Below are positions 53,470 to 62,382 of a DNA stretch of 64,000 bases, piece by piece. The notes under the pieces are model-generated. The model ran no database searches. It had not been told where the DNA came from and saw nothing but the letters and a program-made list of their open reading frames with translations. The translations under genes were made by a program, and so were the position numbers. Numbering within the stretch: the stretch's first letter is position 1; each line of letters begins with the position of its first letter. Source of the DNA: Bacteroidota bacterium (GTDB lineage Bacteria > Bacteroidota > Ignavibacteria > Kapaibacteriales > Kapaibacteriaceae); assembly GCA_018266735.1 (NCBI GenBank), contig JAFDZT010000008.1, forward strand, positions 62,001 through 126,000. The letters run 5' to 3'.

Positions 53470-53933
53470 GGATCGAGCTGCACAACGCAATATGCTTCCA
53501 CACCCTCTCCACGTCCCACCGCTCCGATGTTCTCAGCCGTCGTGGCTTTCACACCTACGCGCTCCACAGGAAGACCGCAGAGCGACGCGATATGATCGCG
53601 CATGAGTGGCTTGTAGGGAAGGATCTTGGGAGCCTGCAAGATCAGCGTGAGATCGGCGTTCACGATCCGATATCCGGCCGATGTCACGAGGTGGACGGCA
53701 TGACGGACAAAGGTGGAGGAGGACTCCCCTTTCCATCGAGGATCGGTATCGGGGAAGTGCTCACCGATATCACCGAGGCCCGCCGCACCCAGAAGTGCGT
53801 CGACCAATGCATGCAGGAGCACGTCTCCGTCGCTATGGGCCACCGTCCCGAACGACGATGGGATCGGCACACCGCCTAAGATGAGCGACTCACCGTCGGC
53901 GAGTCGATGTACATCATATCCAAAGCCGATCAT
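53466..53933 (-). CDS. ispF: 2-C-methyl-D-erythritol 2,4-cyclodiphosphate synthase
   Basis: 155 residues, full length, of the non-mevalonate isoprenoid pathway: converts CDP-ME-2-phosphate to the cyclic diphosphate. Zinc ligands Asp7 and His9 (GYDVHR) and the His in AHSDGDVLLHAL are present, as are DIGEHFPDTDP, NADLTLILQAPK and the C-terminal TTAENIGAVGRGEG signature. It supplies precursors for the carotenoids suggested elsewhere in the window. Confidence 0.95.
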   Translation of the reverse strand: MIGFGYDVHRLADGESLILGGVPIPSSFGTVAHSDGDVLLHALVDALLGAAGLGDIGEHFPDTDPRWKGESSSTFVRHAVHLVTSAGYRIVNADLTLILQAPKILPYKPLMRDHIASLCGLPVERVGVKATTAENIGAVGRGEGVEAYCVVQLDP

Positions 53934-53987
53934 CGAGGGTCACTCCACCGTGGATGGGAACGTGTTCAAGGTGGTGTAAAATAGCAC

Positions 53988-55250
53988 ATGCGAACACAAC
54001 CGGATCAATCACCGATATTGCACCCCATGAACGACAACGTCCTTTCTGTATCCGAACTCACGGGTGTGATCCGCCACCTTCTTACCGAAGGGATCGGCGA
54101 CGTGTCGGTGAGCGGTGAGATCTCCAATTACAAGCAACACTCGTCCGGACATCGCTACTTCAGCCTGAAGGACGACGATGCCCAGATCGCCGGTGTGATG
54201 TGGAAGAGTCGAACACTACGATTCGTCCCCGAAGACGGCATGCGCGTGGTCGTGCACGGTCGACTGTCCGTCTATCCTCCCCAAGGCCGGTATCAGATCG
54301 ATGTGACGGCGATGACGCCGGCTGGACTAGGCGATCTGCATCTTGCCTTCGAAGCATTGAAGCGCAAGCTCGATGCAAAGGGCTACTTCGCCCTCGCGCG
54401 CAAGCGCGACCTTCCTACCCTCCCCCATGTGATCGGGGTGATCACGTCGAAGACCGGCGCGGCGATCCAGGACGTTCTTTCGACGATCCGCCTGCGCTTC
54501 CCGATCGCCACCGTGATCGTACGACCGGCCATGGTACAGGGCGACGGAGCGGCAGAGGATGTTGCGCAGGCCATCAAGGAGATGCAAGGCAGCAAGGCGG
54601 AAGTGCTCATCGTTGGGCGTGGCGGTGGTTCGATCGAGGACCTCTGGGCCTTCAACACCGAGGTCGTTGCCGATGCGATCTATCATTCTGAGATCCCGGT
54701 GATCAGCGCCGTTGGACATGAGACCGATTTCACGATCGCCGACTTCGTGGCCGATGTACGCGCAGCTACACCAACGGCGGCGGCCATGCTCGCCACACCC
54801 ACTCCCGTTGCAGAGCTGCTGCGCGTCGTTGATGAGTATGCAATGCGCATGCGTGAGGCGATGGTCGACACGATCACGGAATTGAGCGATATGACGGAGG
54901 AATTCCTGCAGGGTGGAAGGGCGCGCAGGTTGACGGAGCGGATCCACTTGTATATGCAACGGGCCGACGATCTGGAACAACGTGGCTTGACGTCGATCCG
55001 TCATGCCATCGATCTGATGCGACATCGCGTCGACCATGCCGTGGTGCTGTGCACCACACTGCATCCGCTTGCACCATTACGTCGTGGCTTCGCCATGATC
55101 GAACGGAACGGAGCCGTGTTGAATGCGGCATCGCCCCTGTCGATCGACGACACGATCACGCTACGTCGTGCACACGATGTGTCGACGGCCACCATCACGT
55201 CCACCACACAACAAGACATCACGGAGATCACCCATGGCAAAGAAGACTGA
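53988..55250 (+). CDS. xseA: Exodeoxyribonuclease VII large subunit
   Basis: 420 residues (or 407 from the alternative ATG at 54027). An OB-fold (VSVSGEISNYKQHSSGHRYFSLKD) precedes the catalytic domain with GVITSKTGAAIQDVLSTI, GRGGGSIEDLWAFN and GHETDFTIADFVAD. The C-terminal coiled-coil part to residue 420 is normal. With the small subunit it degrades single-stranded DNA from both ends in repair. xseB starts 17 bases before its stop. Confidence 0.93.
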   Translation: MRTQPDQSPILHPMNDNVLSVSELTGVIRHLLTEGIGDVSVSGEISNYKQHSSGHRYFSLKDDDAQIAGVMWKSRTLRFVPEDGMRVVVHGRLSVYPPQGRYQIDVTAMTPAGLGDLHLAFEALKRKLDAKGYFALARKRDLPTLPHVIGVITSKTGAAIQDVLSTIRLRFPIATVIVRPAMVQGDGAAEDVAQAIKEMQGSKAEVLIVGRGGGSIEDLWAFNTEVVADAIYHSEIPVISAVGHETDFTIADFVADVRAATPTAAAMLATPTPVAELLRVVDEYAMRMREAMVDTITELSDMTEEFLQGGRARRLTERIHLYMQRADDLEQRGLTSIRHAIDLMRHRVDHAVVLCTTLHPLAPLRRGFAMIERNGAVLNAASPLSIDDTITLRRAHDVSTATITSTTQQDITEITHGKED

Positions 55251-55443
55251 CCAACCAACGATCGAACAGCAACTGAAGCGCTTGGAAGAGATCGCCATGC
55301 TGCTCGATGCAGGGGATGCACCATTGGACGAGCAGCTTCGCTCGTATGAAGAGGGTATGGCCCTCGCAAAACAATGTCGGGAGTATCTGGCAGCGGCAGA
55401 GTTGCGGATCACGTCGATCAGCGGCGACGACGCCTCGGTCTAA
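55234..55443 (+). CDS. xseB: Exodeoxyribonuclease VII small subunit
   Basis: 69 residues, MAKKTDQPTIEQQLKRLEEIAMLLDAGDAPLDE in pattern, with the family helix-hairpin (LEEGMALAKQCREYL-like EEGMALAK). GGAG lies seven bases upstream of the ATG at 55234. It overlaps xseA by 17 bases, and its stop interlocks by four bases with gpsA on the other strand. Confidence 0.9.
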   Translation: MAKKTDQPTIEQQLKRLEEIAMLLDAGDAPLDEQLRSYEEGMALAKQCREYLAAAELRITSISGDDASV

Positions 55444-56429
55444 GAACCTTCGTTCTTCATCGGACGCATCATCAGCTCTCGGATCGCATCCTTGGGATCT
55501 TCTCCGTCGAACAAGATGCTCGATACCTTCGAGGCGATCGGAAGCTCAACGCCAACGAAGGTGGAAAGCTCGAGAGCGGCCTTCGTTGTCGGTACGCCTT
55601 CCGCAACAGCACTCATTCCGGCGAGAATGTCGCTCAGTGTGCGGCCTTTGCCGATCTGCTCGCCAACGAAACGATTGCGAGAGTGCACCGAAGAACACGT
55701 CACGAACAGATCGCCAAGTCCGGCAAGACCGAAGAAGGTCTGCTGATGCGCGCCTAAGGCAACACCCAATCGAGCGATCTCTGCCAGGCCGCGCGTGATC
55801 AGGGCGGCTTTCGTGTTATCACCGAATCCGATCCCATCTACAATCCCTGCGGCAATGGCGATCACGTTCTTCAAGGCGCCGCAGATCTCGACGCCCACGA
55901 CATCCGTTGACGTGTAGACGCGGAATGACTCTGTGGACATCACCGTTTGCACGCGTTGCGCGGCTTCGATGGAGGCCGACGAGGCCACGACCGTCGTGGG
56001 CATGCGGCGCACGACTTCTTCGGCATGACTTGGACCGCTCAACACCACGTAGTCCCGTGGTGTGACCCCAACATCGTCGAGGATCTGCGAAACACGCAGG
56101 TGCGTGCCGATCTCGATGCCCTTGGCCACATTGACGATGGTGGTGTTCGTAAAAAGCTGTTGGTGCGACGTGAGCACCGATCGGATGTACTGGGTTGGCG
56201 TGGCAATGATCGTCACATCGGCATCGTGGACATCGTCCATGGAATGCGACGCACGAATGGACTCGGACAGCACGGCGTCCGGAAGAAACGTGGCGTTGGA
56301 ATGTTGGGTGTTGATCTCGTGAACAACGTGCTCTTCACGCGCCCACAGGATCACGTCGTGTCCGTTCTCTGCAGCAACGGCGGCAAGTGCAGTTCCCCAT
56401 GCACCGGCACCAATGACGGCGACCTTCAT
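55440..56429 (-). CDS. gpsA: NAD(P)-dependent glycerol-3-phosphate dehydrogenase
   Basis: 329 residues: Rossmann start VIGAGAWGTALAAVAAENGHD, the GPSHAEEV segment and catalytic Lys in GALKNVIAIAAGIVDGIG, then GLAGLGDLFVTCSS. It reduces dihydroxyacetone phosphate to sn-glycerol-3-phosphate for phospholipid synthesis. Downstream of plsY by three bases: a sensible pair, since GpsA makes the acceptor that PlsY acylates. Confidence 0.95.
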   Translation of the reverse strand: MKVAVIGAGAWGTALAAVAAENGHDVILWAREEHVVHEINTQHSNATFLPDAVLSESIRASHSMDDVHDADVTIIATPTQYIRSVLTSHQQLFTNTTIVNVAKGIEIGTHLRVSQILDDVGVTPRDYVVLSGPSHAEEVVRRMPTTVVASSASIEAAQRVQTVMSTESFRVYTSTDVVGVEICGALKNVIAIAAGIVDGIGFGDNTKAALITRGLAEIARLGVALGAHQQTFFGLAGLGDLFVTCSSVHSRNRFVGEQIGKGRTLSDILAGMSAVAEGVPTTKAALELSTFVGVELPIASKVSSILFDGEDPKDAIRELMMRPMKNEGS

Positions 56430-56432
56430 GTT

Positions 56433-57125
56433 CTAATGGTGATGGCGTAGTCGGCGGAACAACTGCAGCTTCTGGAACCGATTCTCGGTGCCCGCCAACA
56501 GTCGCTTGATGTTCGCGCGATGCGCGTAGATGACGAGCACAGCCAGGGCGATACAGAAATACACCAACGTATGATAGCCGTTGATCTGCACGCCAAAGAG
56601 ATTGTAGCGAATGGCCATGGTGCCTGGGACGGACATGGCGGCAATGATGCTTCCAAGGGAAACGTAGCCAGAGGCGAAGACGAGCAAGGCGAACACGCCG
56701 GCGGCGATGGCCACTTCAACCGGTGCGAGGGCGATGAGCATGCCCACAGAGGTGTTGATGCCCTTACCGCCCTTGAACCCTGCGAACACCGACCAAATGT
56801 GTCCCATGACAGCGGCGAACCCCGCGATGATCTTCACGACCGTTGCGTCTTCGAACGGCGTCCGATTCTCGAACGGCATCTGTGAGTCGAAGAAGTAGGC
56901 AACGAGCAGGACGGCCACAAGGCCCTTCGCGATATCAGCAAGCTGGACGACGATGCCCCACTTCCACCCGAGCACACGGAAGGCATTCGTGCTTCCCATG
57001 TTCCCGGAGCCCTTCGACCGAATGTCGAAGCCGAAGAATTTCTTACTGATGATCAGAGCGGTCGGTATGGAACCGATCAAGTAGCTCTGAACGATCACGA
57101 TGATCAACCGAAGGAGTGGATCCAT
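56433..57125 (-). CDS. plsY: Acyl-phosphate:glycerol-3-phosphate acyltransferase
   Basis: 230 residues, an integral inner-membrane protein with the PlsY motifs SYLIGSIPTALIISK, GSGNMGSTNAFRVLG and FKGGKGINTSVGM. It acylates glycerol-3-phosphate with acyl phosphate to give lysophosphatidic acid. The tail after the last helix (ANIKRLLAGTENRF) is usual. No Shine-Dalgarno; a TATTTTGG promoter element lies six bases before the ATG. Confidence 0.95.
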   Translation of the reverse strand: MDPLLRLIIVIVQSYLIGSIPTALIISKKFFGFDIRSKGSGNMGSTNAFRVLGWKWGIVVQLADIAKGLVAVLLVAYFFDSQMPFENRTPFEDATVVKIIAGFAAVMGHIWSVFAGFKGGKGINTSVGMLIALAPVEVAIAAGVFALLVFASGYVSLGSIIAAMSVPGTMAIRYNLFGVQINGYHTLVYFCIALAVLVIYAHRANIKRLLAGTENRFQKLQLFRRLRHHH

Positions 57126-57131
57126 ATGACA

Positions 57132-57161
57132 CCAAAATACGACAAATCGACGGCACGCAAA
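57132..57161 (-). promoter_or_regulatory. Promoter of plsY-gpsA
   Basis: TTTG (57161-57158), 18 bases, then TATTTTGG (57139-57132; 7/8 of TAnnTTTG), ending six bases before the ATG. A nearly leaderless transcript is implied. Confidence 0.4.
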
Positions 57162-57254
57162 GAACCCGTGTGGAAAACCCGGGCAAGGGACCCCGTAGAG
57201 CCCACCAAAACCCCGTTTTCATCGTCATATTGCCTCTATCACACGAGGTATCGC

Positions 57255-58589
57255 ATGTCGCAGGACACCCTACAAGCAACAAGAAAACGACTGGAAGAGA
57301 TCGACCGGGAGCTGGCCGAACTGCAGCGGAGCTATGCAGACCTGCGCGCAAAGTGGGAGACGGAGAAGCTCCACATTCAGTCGCTCCGAACCTTGAAAAC
57401 AGAGATCGAGTCCGTCAAGCAGCAAGCTGCCGAGGCAGAACGTGCCGGCGACTACGGTCGTGTGGCCGAACTGCGCTATGGTACGCTCAACGAACTCGAA
57501 CGCAAGCTCGAGACTGCGAACAAGGAACTGGCGCAAGTGCAAGCGTCGACGTCGATGCTCAAGGAAGAGATCGGCGCCGAGGACATTGCCGAGATCGTGG
57601 CGAAGTGGACGGGCATTCCTGTGCAACGCATGCTCGAAACGGAACGCACGAAGTTGTTGAGAATGGAAGACCGGTTGCACGACCGTGTGATCGGTCAGGA
57701 TGAGGCCGTCCATGCCATCGCCAATGCCATCCGTCGTTCACGCGCCGGCCTGCAGGACGCCAAGCGTCCGATCGGCTCGTTCATCTTCCTTGGCACCACC
57801 GGCGTGGGCAAGACGGAGATGGCACGCGCCTTGGCCGAGTTCCTCTTTGACGACGAGAATGCCATGGTGCGCATCGACATGAGCGAATACATGGAGAAGC
57901 ATGCCGTGTCACGTTTGCTCGGTGCTCCTCCCGGCTATGTGGGCTATGAAGAAGGTGGACAGTTGACCGAGGCCGTACGCCGCAATCCCTACTGTGTTGT
58001 GCTCCTTGACGAGATCGAGAAGGCCCATCCTGACGTTTTCAACGTGCTATTGCAAGTGCTGGACGATGGGCGTCTCACGGATGGCCAAGGTCGGTCCGTC
58101 GACTTCCGCAACTCCATCATCATCATGACGAGCAACCTCGGTACCGATGTGATGCAAGACCGTTTGCTCGACATCAGCGAGGAGAACCGCGACCAACTCA
58201 TCTCCGAGCTTCGCATCACGATCGTCGATCTCTTGCGCAAACGATTGCGTCCGGAGTTCCTGAACCGGATCGACGAGATCGTCCTCTTCAAACCGCTCGT
58301 TCCAAGCGAGATCCATTCGATCGCCGCATTGCAACTGCAGGCAGTGGGAGCGCGGCTTCGCGACCTTTCCATTGGCTTCGTTGCCACGCCGGCGGCCGTT
58401 GAGTGGATCTCGAAACGCGGCTATGATGTGCAGTACGGTGCACGCCCCTTGAAACGCGTGATCCAGCGATATGTGAGCGATCCCCTTGCATTAAAGGTGC
58501 TTGGTGCGGAAGTTCGTGCCGGTGAAACGATCGTCCTTGACGTTGACGACGCAGGACAGTTCGTGTTCACCATACGTCCAACCGAATAA
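57255..58589 (+). CDS. ClpB-like AAA+ protein lacking the N-domain and first ATPase module
   Basis: 444 residues. It begins in a coiled coil equivalent to the ClpB middle domain (about residues 1-110, with RAGDYGRVAELRYGTLNELE), then the linker IAEIVAKWTGIPVQRM and a single complete second ATPase module: Walker A GTTGVGKT at 180-187, Walker B VVLLDEIEKAHPD near 250, sensor and arginine residues, and the C-terminal D2-small domain with GARPLKRVIQRYV. The N-terminal domain and first ATPase are absent; the sequence upstream of 57255 shows no similarity. GAGG seven bases before the ATG supports a real start. It could be a stand-alone unfoldase or a partner of full ClpB. Confidence 0.85.
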   Translation: MSQDTLQATRKRLEEIDRELAELQRSYADLRAKWETEKLHIQSLRTLKTEIESVKQQAAEAERAGDYGRVAELRYGTLNELERKLETANKELAQVQASTSMLKEEIGAEDIAEIVAKWTGIPVQRMLETERTKLLRMEDRLHDRVIGQDEAVHAIANAIRRSRAGLQDAKRPIGSFIFLGTTGVGKTEMARALAEFLFDDENAMVRIDMSEYMEKHAVSRLLGAPPGYVGYEEGGQLTEAVRRNPYCVVLLDEIEKAHPDVFNVLLQVLDDGRLTDGQGRSVDFRNSIIIMTSNLGTDVMQDRLLDISEENRDQLISELRITIVDLLRKRLRPEFLNRIDEIVLFKPLVPSEIHSIAALQLQAVGARLRDLSIGFVATPAAVEWISKRGYDVQYGARPLKRVIQRYVSDPLALKVLGAEVRAGETIVLDVDDAGQFVFTIRPTE

Positions 58590-58603
58590 CCCAAGGATCG
58601 ATC

Positions 58604-60487
58604 ATGAAGTTCGTGCGCGCCGGTCTCATCGTCGCAGTGTTGTCGATTTCCACCGTTGCCTGCGCCCGGAAACCGATCGCCCTTGACTCGTTCACGGCAA
58701 CACAGTCGATCCAGGAAGGTGAAGCCGCCCAGATGTTCTGGCGATTTCGCAATGCCGACAGCGTATGGGTCGATCCTCTCAAGCAGCGCTTCAAGCCCGA
58801 CGATCATGCTGTGGTGGCGCCCTCGGAGACCACAACGTATCGTGTGATCGGGTACCGACCGGGCACCGACTCCCTTACCAAGGAGTGGACGATCGCCGTC
58901 GCACAACGTGGCATGACGAAGCGCACGTCCGTAAAGAACACCGCTCCGCAAGATGAGCAAGAGGTTGCCACGGGTCCTTCTCCCCTTGCTCCTTCCGACA
59001 TTCCCTCTGCCTACATGCGCGGACTGACCTCCGACACAGCGGCAACGCCCACAGCGCTTCGCATCACGTCGGTGCGTGCCAGTGGCGACTCCATCATTGG
59101 CGAAGCCGTACTGTTGGATTCCAACGGCAACTTCTTGCGCGGCAGCGATCGTCGTGGCGGATGGAAGTTCCAAGCACGATGCCGCACAGAGGATGCATCC
59201 ACCTCGACCACATTCGGTGTGCCCACAGAACAAGCGTGGTCTTCGGGTACGGCCAACGTGAGCGCTGTTCTCTGCATCGACAACTCCGCTGCCTCACAAG
59301 GAATTGCGAAGAAGATGGTGCAAGGGTTGCAGGGAGCATTGTCGGGTACGGTCGGTTCCGATTCTGTGGCGATCACACTGTACGATCACGACATCCTCGA
59401 GATCGTTCCGATGTCGTCCACGTCGCAGGCAGCGGCGCAGTGCTCAGCGGACAGTGTGCCCGAGGCCGTTGGGCTCTCGGCCGTGTATGCAAGTGCCTAT
59501 GCGGGGTTGAGCGTACTGCACGATCGCGTGCTTTCGTATCGGACCATCATCATCGTGGCATCCAGCGATGACAATGCATCGTTGGCCTATGCCTGTGCTG
59601 ATGTTGTGCAACGCGCACGCACCATGGGTGCTTCCATCAATGTGATCCGCGTTGGGTCTACGTCGACGGGATATGTCTATCGCTACATGGCCGGTGCAAC
59701 GGGTGGACGGTTCTATCAGTTGCCTGCCGACAAGGTGGCCGATGTTGGACCGATCGTTCGCGAGATCCTCTATGCGCGCAAGCAACGATTCCGGTTCACG
59801 GTGCCCATGCCGTCAAGCGATGGCGATTGCGCCGATGTGACCGTCTCGGCCACCTATGCGCTCGATGGTGCGGAGTTCGCAGACTCGGTGCGACTTCCGC
59901 TGCGTGATCGACAGTATCGTTCTTCGTACACGGCCGTGGCCGCCTTCAAAGATTCCACCGATGCAGGACTGTCGGCCTATGCACCAACGCTCGTCACCCT
60001 TGGCGAGCAGCTGATGGATGATCCATCGATGAACGTTGAGCTCGTGGGCAATGTGAGCACGGAGTATTCAGGAGACGCCTACAAGCGAGGCTTGGAGCGC
60101 GCAAAGGCCGTGTCGTCCTACTTGACGACCTATGGCGTTCCTGCGCAACAGATCTCGGTGCGTAGCGAGGGCAACACCAAACCGCTCTACTACCTTCAGC
60201 TTGAAGAGTGGCAACGGGCATTGAACAATCGTGTCGAAGTGCGATCACTCCGAGCGGACCTTGAGCCATTCACCGTGATCGTCGAACAGGTGATCTCGGA
60301 AGAACTGGCATCGAAGAGCGTGGACCTATGGGAGTCGCGCGGCTACAAGGCATACTTCGAACCGGTGGTCGTGAATCGCGCACCGCTCTATCGCGTGAAG
60401 CTCTGGGGCTACGCTACGCGTGCTGCCGGCGAGGCGGCACGGGACGAGGTCAAAAAGAAGTACGGCACCAAGGCCTTTGTGGAATGA
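58604..60487 (+). CDS. Lipoprotein with VWA-like, OmpA and SPOR domains
   Basis: 627 residues, ATG preceded by AAGGA. The N-terminus MKFVRAGLIVAVLSISTVAC ends in a possible lipobox cysteine (C20). Residues about 220-400 look like a von Willebrand A-type domain (VLCIDNSAASQGIAKKMVQGL, with DNSAAS in place of DxSxS). Then an OmpA-like peptidoglycan-binding domain (about 470-560: VELVGNVSTEYSGDAYKRGLERAKAV, NNRVEV) and a SPOR domain at the end (about 560-627: FTVIVEQVISEELA). It would tether to peptidoglycan twice, at ordinary and denuded glycans. Nothing more specific is known. Confidence 0.8.
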   Translation: MKFVRAGLIVAVLSISTVACARKPIALDSFTATQSIQEGEAAQMFWRFRNADSVWVDPLKQRFKPDDHAVVAPSETTTYRVIGYRPGTDSLTKEWTIAVAQRGMTKRTSVKNTAPQDEQEVATGPSPLAPSDIPSAYMRGLTSDTAATPTALRITSVRASGDSIIGEAVLLDSNGNFLRGSDRRGGWKFQARCRTEDASTSTTFGVPTEQAWSSGTANVSAVLCIDNSAASQGIAKKMVQGLQGALSGTVGSDSVAITLYDHDILEIVPMSSTSQAAAQCSADSVPEAVGLSAVYASAYAGLSVLHDRVLSYRTIIIVASSDDNASLAYACADVVQRARTMGASINVIRVGSTSTGYVYRYMAGATGGRFYQLPADKVADVGPIVREILYARKQRFRFTVPMPSSDGDCADVTVSATYALDGAEFADSVRLPLRDRQYRSSYTAVAAFKDSTDAGLSAYAPTLVTLGEQLMDDPSMNVELVGNVSTEYSGDAYKRGLERAKAVSSYLTTYGVPAQQISVRSEGNTKPLYYLQLEEWQRALNNRVEVRSLRADLEPFTVIVEQVISEELASKSVDLWESRGYKAYFEPVVVNRAPLYRVKLWGYATRAAGEAARDEVKKKYGTKAFVE

Positions 60488-60493
60488 TCGACC

Positions 60494-61447
60494 TTAGTGC
60501 TGGGTTTCGATCCAGCGCTCGGCATCGATCGCCGCCATACAACCGGACCCAGCGGCCGTTACAGCCTGACGGTACACACTGTCTTGCGCATCACCACAGG
60601 CGAACACTCCGTCGATGTTCGTGTACGTGCTCTTGTCCTTGGTGATGATGTAGCCAACGTCATCCATGTCCAGCATGCCATTGAACAACTGGGTGTTCGG
60701 CTGGTGACCGATAGCAACAAAGGCGCCGTCTGCCGGGACCATCGTCACGTCATTCGTCTGCGTATTGCGAAGCTTCAGCTGCGTGAGCTTCTTCATGCCG
60801 TTCTCGCTGGTGCCCACGTATTCTTCCACGGTGGTGTTCAGCAGGAAGCGGATCTTCGGATTGGCCTTTGCACGCTCCAGCATGATCTTCGAAGCACGGA
60901 ACTCCTCGCGGCGATGCACGACGGTGACCGATTCCGCAAAGCGCGTGAGATAGTTCGCCTCTTCCATGGCCGTGTCTCCCCCGCCGACCACGAAGACGTT
61001 GAGTCCGCGGAAGAAGAAGCCATCGCACGTGGCACAGGCACTCACGCCAAAGCCCATGTACTCTTGTTCACCGGTGGCACCCAGCAGCTTTGCCGATGCA
61101 CCGGTGGCAATGATGAGGGCCTTTGCTGTAAAGGCCTCACCCTTTTCGTTGCGCACCGTGAAGGGGCGTGCCGAGAGGTCGACACTTGTGATCAGCTCAT
61201 AGCGCGACACGGCACCGAACCGATGTGCCTGCTTGCGCATCACATCCATGAGTTCTGGTCCCATGATACCATGTTCGAATCCCGGATAATTCTCGACTTC
61301 TGTGGTGATCGTCAACTGGCCGCCCGGTTGTTGTCCTTCGAAGATCGTGACGGACAGTCCTGCACGACTGGCATAGAGGGCGGCGGTGAAGCCGGCCGGA
61401 CCAGAACCGATGATGATGATGTCGGTATGATTCTCTGTCATGTTCAT
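60494..61447 (-). CDS. trxB: Thioredoxin reductase
   Basis: 317 residues. FAD site [20 protein letters not shown], redox pair Cys138-Ala-Thr-Cys141 (CATCDG) and NADPH site [13 protein letters not shown], plus the closing [24 protein letters not shown]. It uses NADPH to reduce thioredoxin. The ATG overlaps the queG stop as ATGA. Confidence 0.95.
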   Translation of the reverse strand: MNMTENHTDIIIIGSGPAGFTAALYASRAGLSVTIFEGQQPGGQLTITTEVENYPGFEHGIMGPELMDVMRKQAHRFGAVSRYELITSVDLSARPFTVRNEKGEAFTAKALIIATGASAKLLGATGEQEYMGFGVSACATCDGFFFRGLNVFVVGGGDTAMEEANYLTRFAESVTVVHRREEFRASKIMLERAKANPKIRFLLNTTVEEYVGTSENGMKKLTQLKLRNTQTNDVTMVPADGAFVAIGHQPNTQLFNGMLDMDDVGYIITKDKSTYTNIDGVFACGDAQDSVYRQAVTAAGSGCMAAIDAERWIETQH

Positions 61448-62382
61448 TCATTCCTTCGTTGTTCGACGGCCTTGGCATTGCGCTGAAGGCCGGCAAGTTT
61501 TGGTCGTTTGATGGGACTTCCCTTGAACCGGGAAGCGAATGCATCGGGCGACAAAGATAGCATCTCGCCCGTGTCCAGCACCGTCACTCCTCCACGCGGG
61601 AGGAATCGCCGCTCCTGGGTCGGTCGTTGGAAGCGATTCCACGGACAGACGTCCTGACACACATCGCACCCGAAGATCCAACCGTCGAGGTGCTCCACGA
61701 CGTTCGAGGGAAACTCTTCGTGCGCCTTCGCTTCGATCGTCCAGTACGAAATGCACGATCGTGCATCTACCACATAGGGTTCGACAATGGCCTTGGTCGG
61801 GCATCCATCGATGCAGGCCGTACAAGTGCCGCAGTGGTCCTCCATGGGCTTCGACGGTTCCAACGGCATCGTGGTGATGATCACACCGAGAAAGAACCAC
61901 GAACCGATATCTCGCCGCAAGATGTTGCTGTGCTTGCCCTGCCAGCCAAGCCCGGCACGCACGGCCCATTGCTTTTCAAGGATCGGTCCGGTATCGGTGT
62001 AGCGCTTGCACTCCGCCGTCGGATCTATTGCTTTGATCGCGGCAACGATCCGGTCAAGCCGCTCAGGGATCACATCGTGATAGTCGTCGCCCCATGCATA
62101 CCGTGCCACCTTGCCACCCTCACCCCGATGTTCAAAGGGCGTGTAGTAGTTCAAGGCCACAACGATCACGGAACGCGCGCCGGGAAGGATCTCCGTTACA
62201 TCCCGTCGCTTCTCGGCATTGCGCTCCATGTAGCCCAAGGAGCCATGATACGATCGTGCGATCCAGTCTTCGTAGTGGGTGAATGCATCGTACAATGGCA
62301 CAGCCTCGGCAACACCCACGGCGTCGAAACCGGCATCAAGAGCCGCTTGCCGGATGACGGAGGTGCGCTCGGTGATCGTCAT
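61444..62382 (-). CDS. queG: Epoxyqueuosine reductase
   Basis: 312 residues, the cobalamin-dependent enzyme of the last step to queuosine in tRNA. Two 4Fe-4S ferredoxin motifs are visible: [12 protein letters not shown] and [11 protein letters not shown] (with the C-x2-C-x3-C spacing), and the N-terminal cobalamin-binding part has [18 protein letters not shown]. Overlaps trxB and the hydrolase as ATGA. Confidence 0.93.
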   Translation of the reverse strand: MTITERTSVIRQAALDAGFDAVGVAEAVPLYDAFTHYEDWIARSYHGSLGYMERNAEKRRDVTEILPGARSVIVVALNYYTPFEHRGEGGKVARYAWGDDYHDVIPERLDRIVAAIKAIDPTAECKRYTDTGPILEKQWAVRAGLGWQGKHSNILRRDIGSWFFLGVIITTMPLEPSKPMEDHCGTCTACIDGCPTKAIVEPYVVDARSCISYWTIEAKAHEEFPSNVVEHLDGWIFGCDVCQDVCPWNRFQRPTQERRFLPRGGVTVLDTGEMLSLSPDAFASRFKGSPIKRPKLAGLQRNAKAVEQRRNE

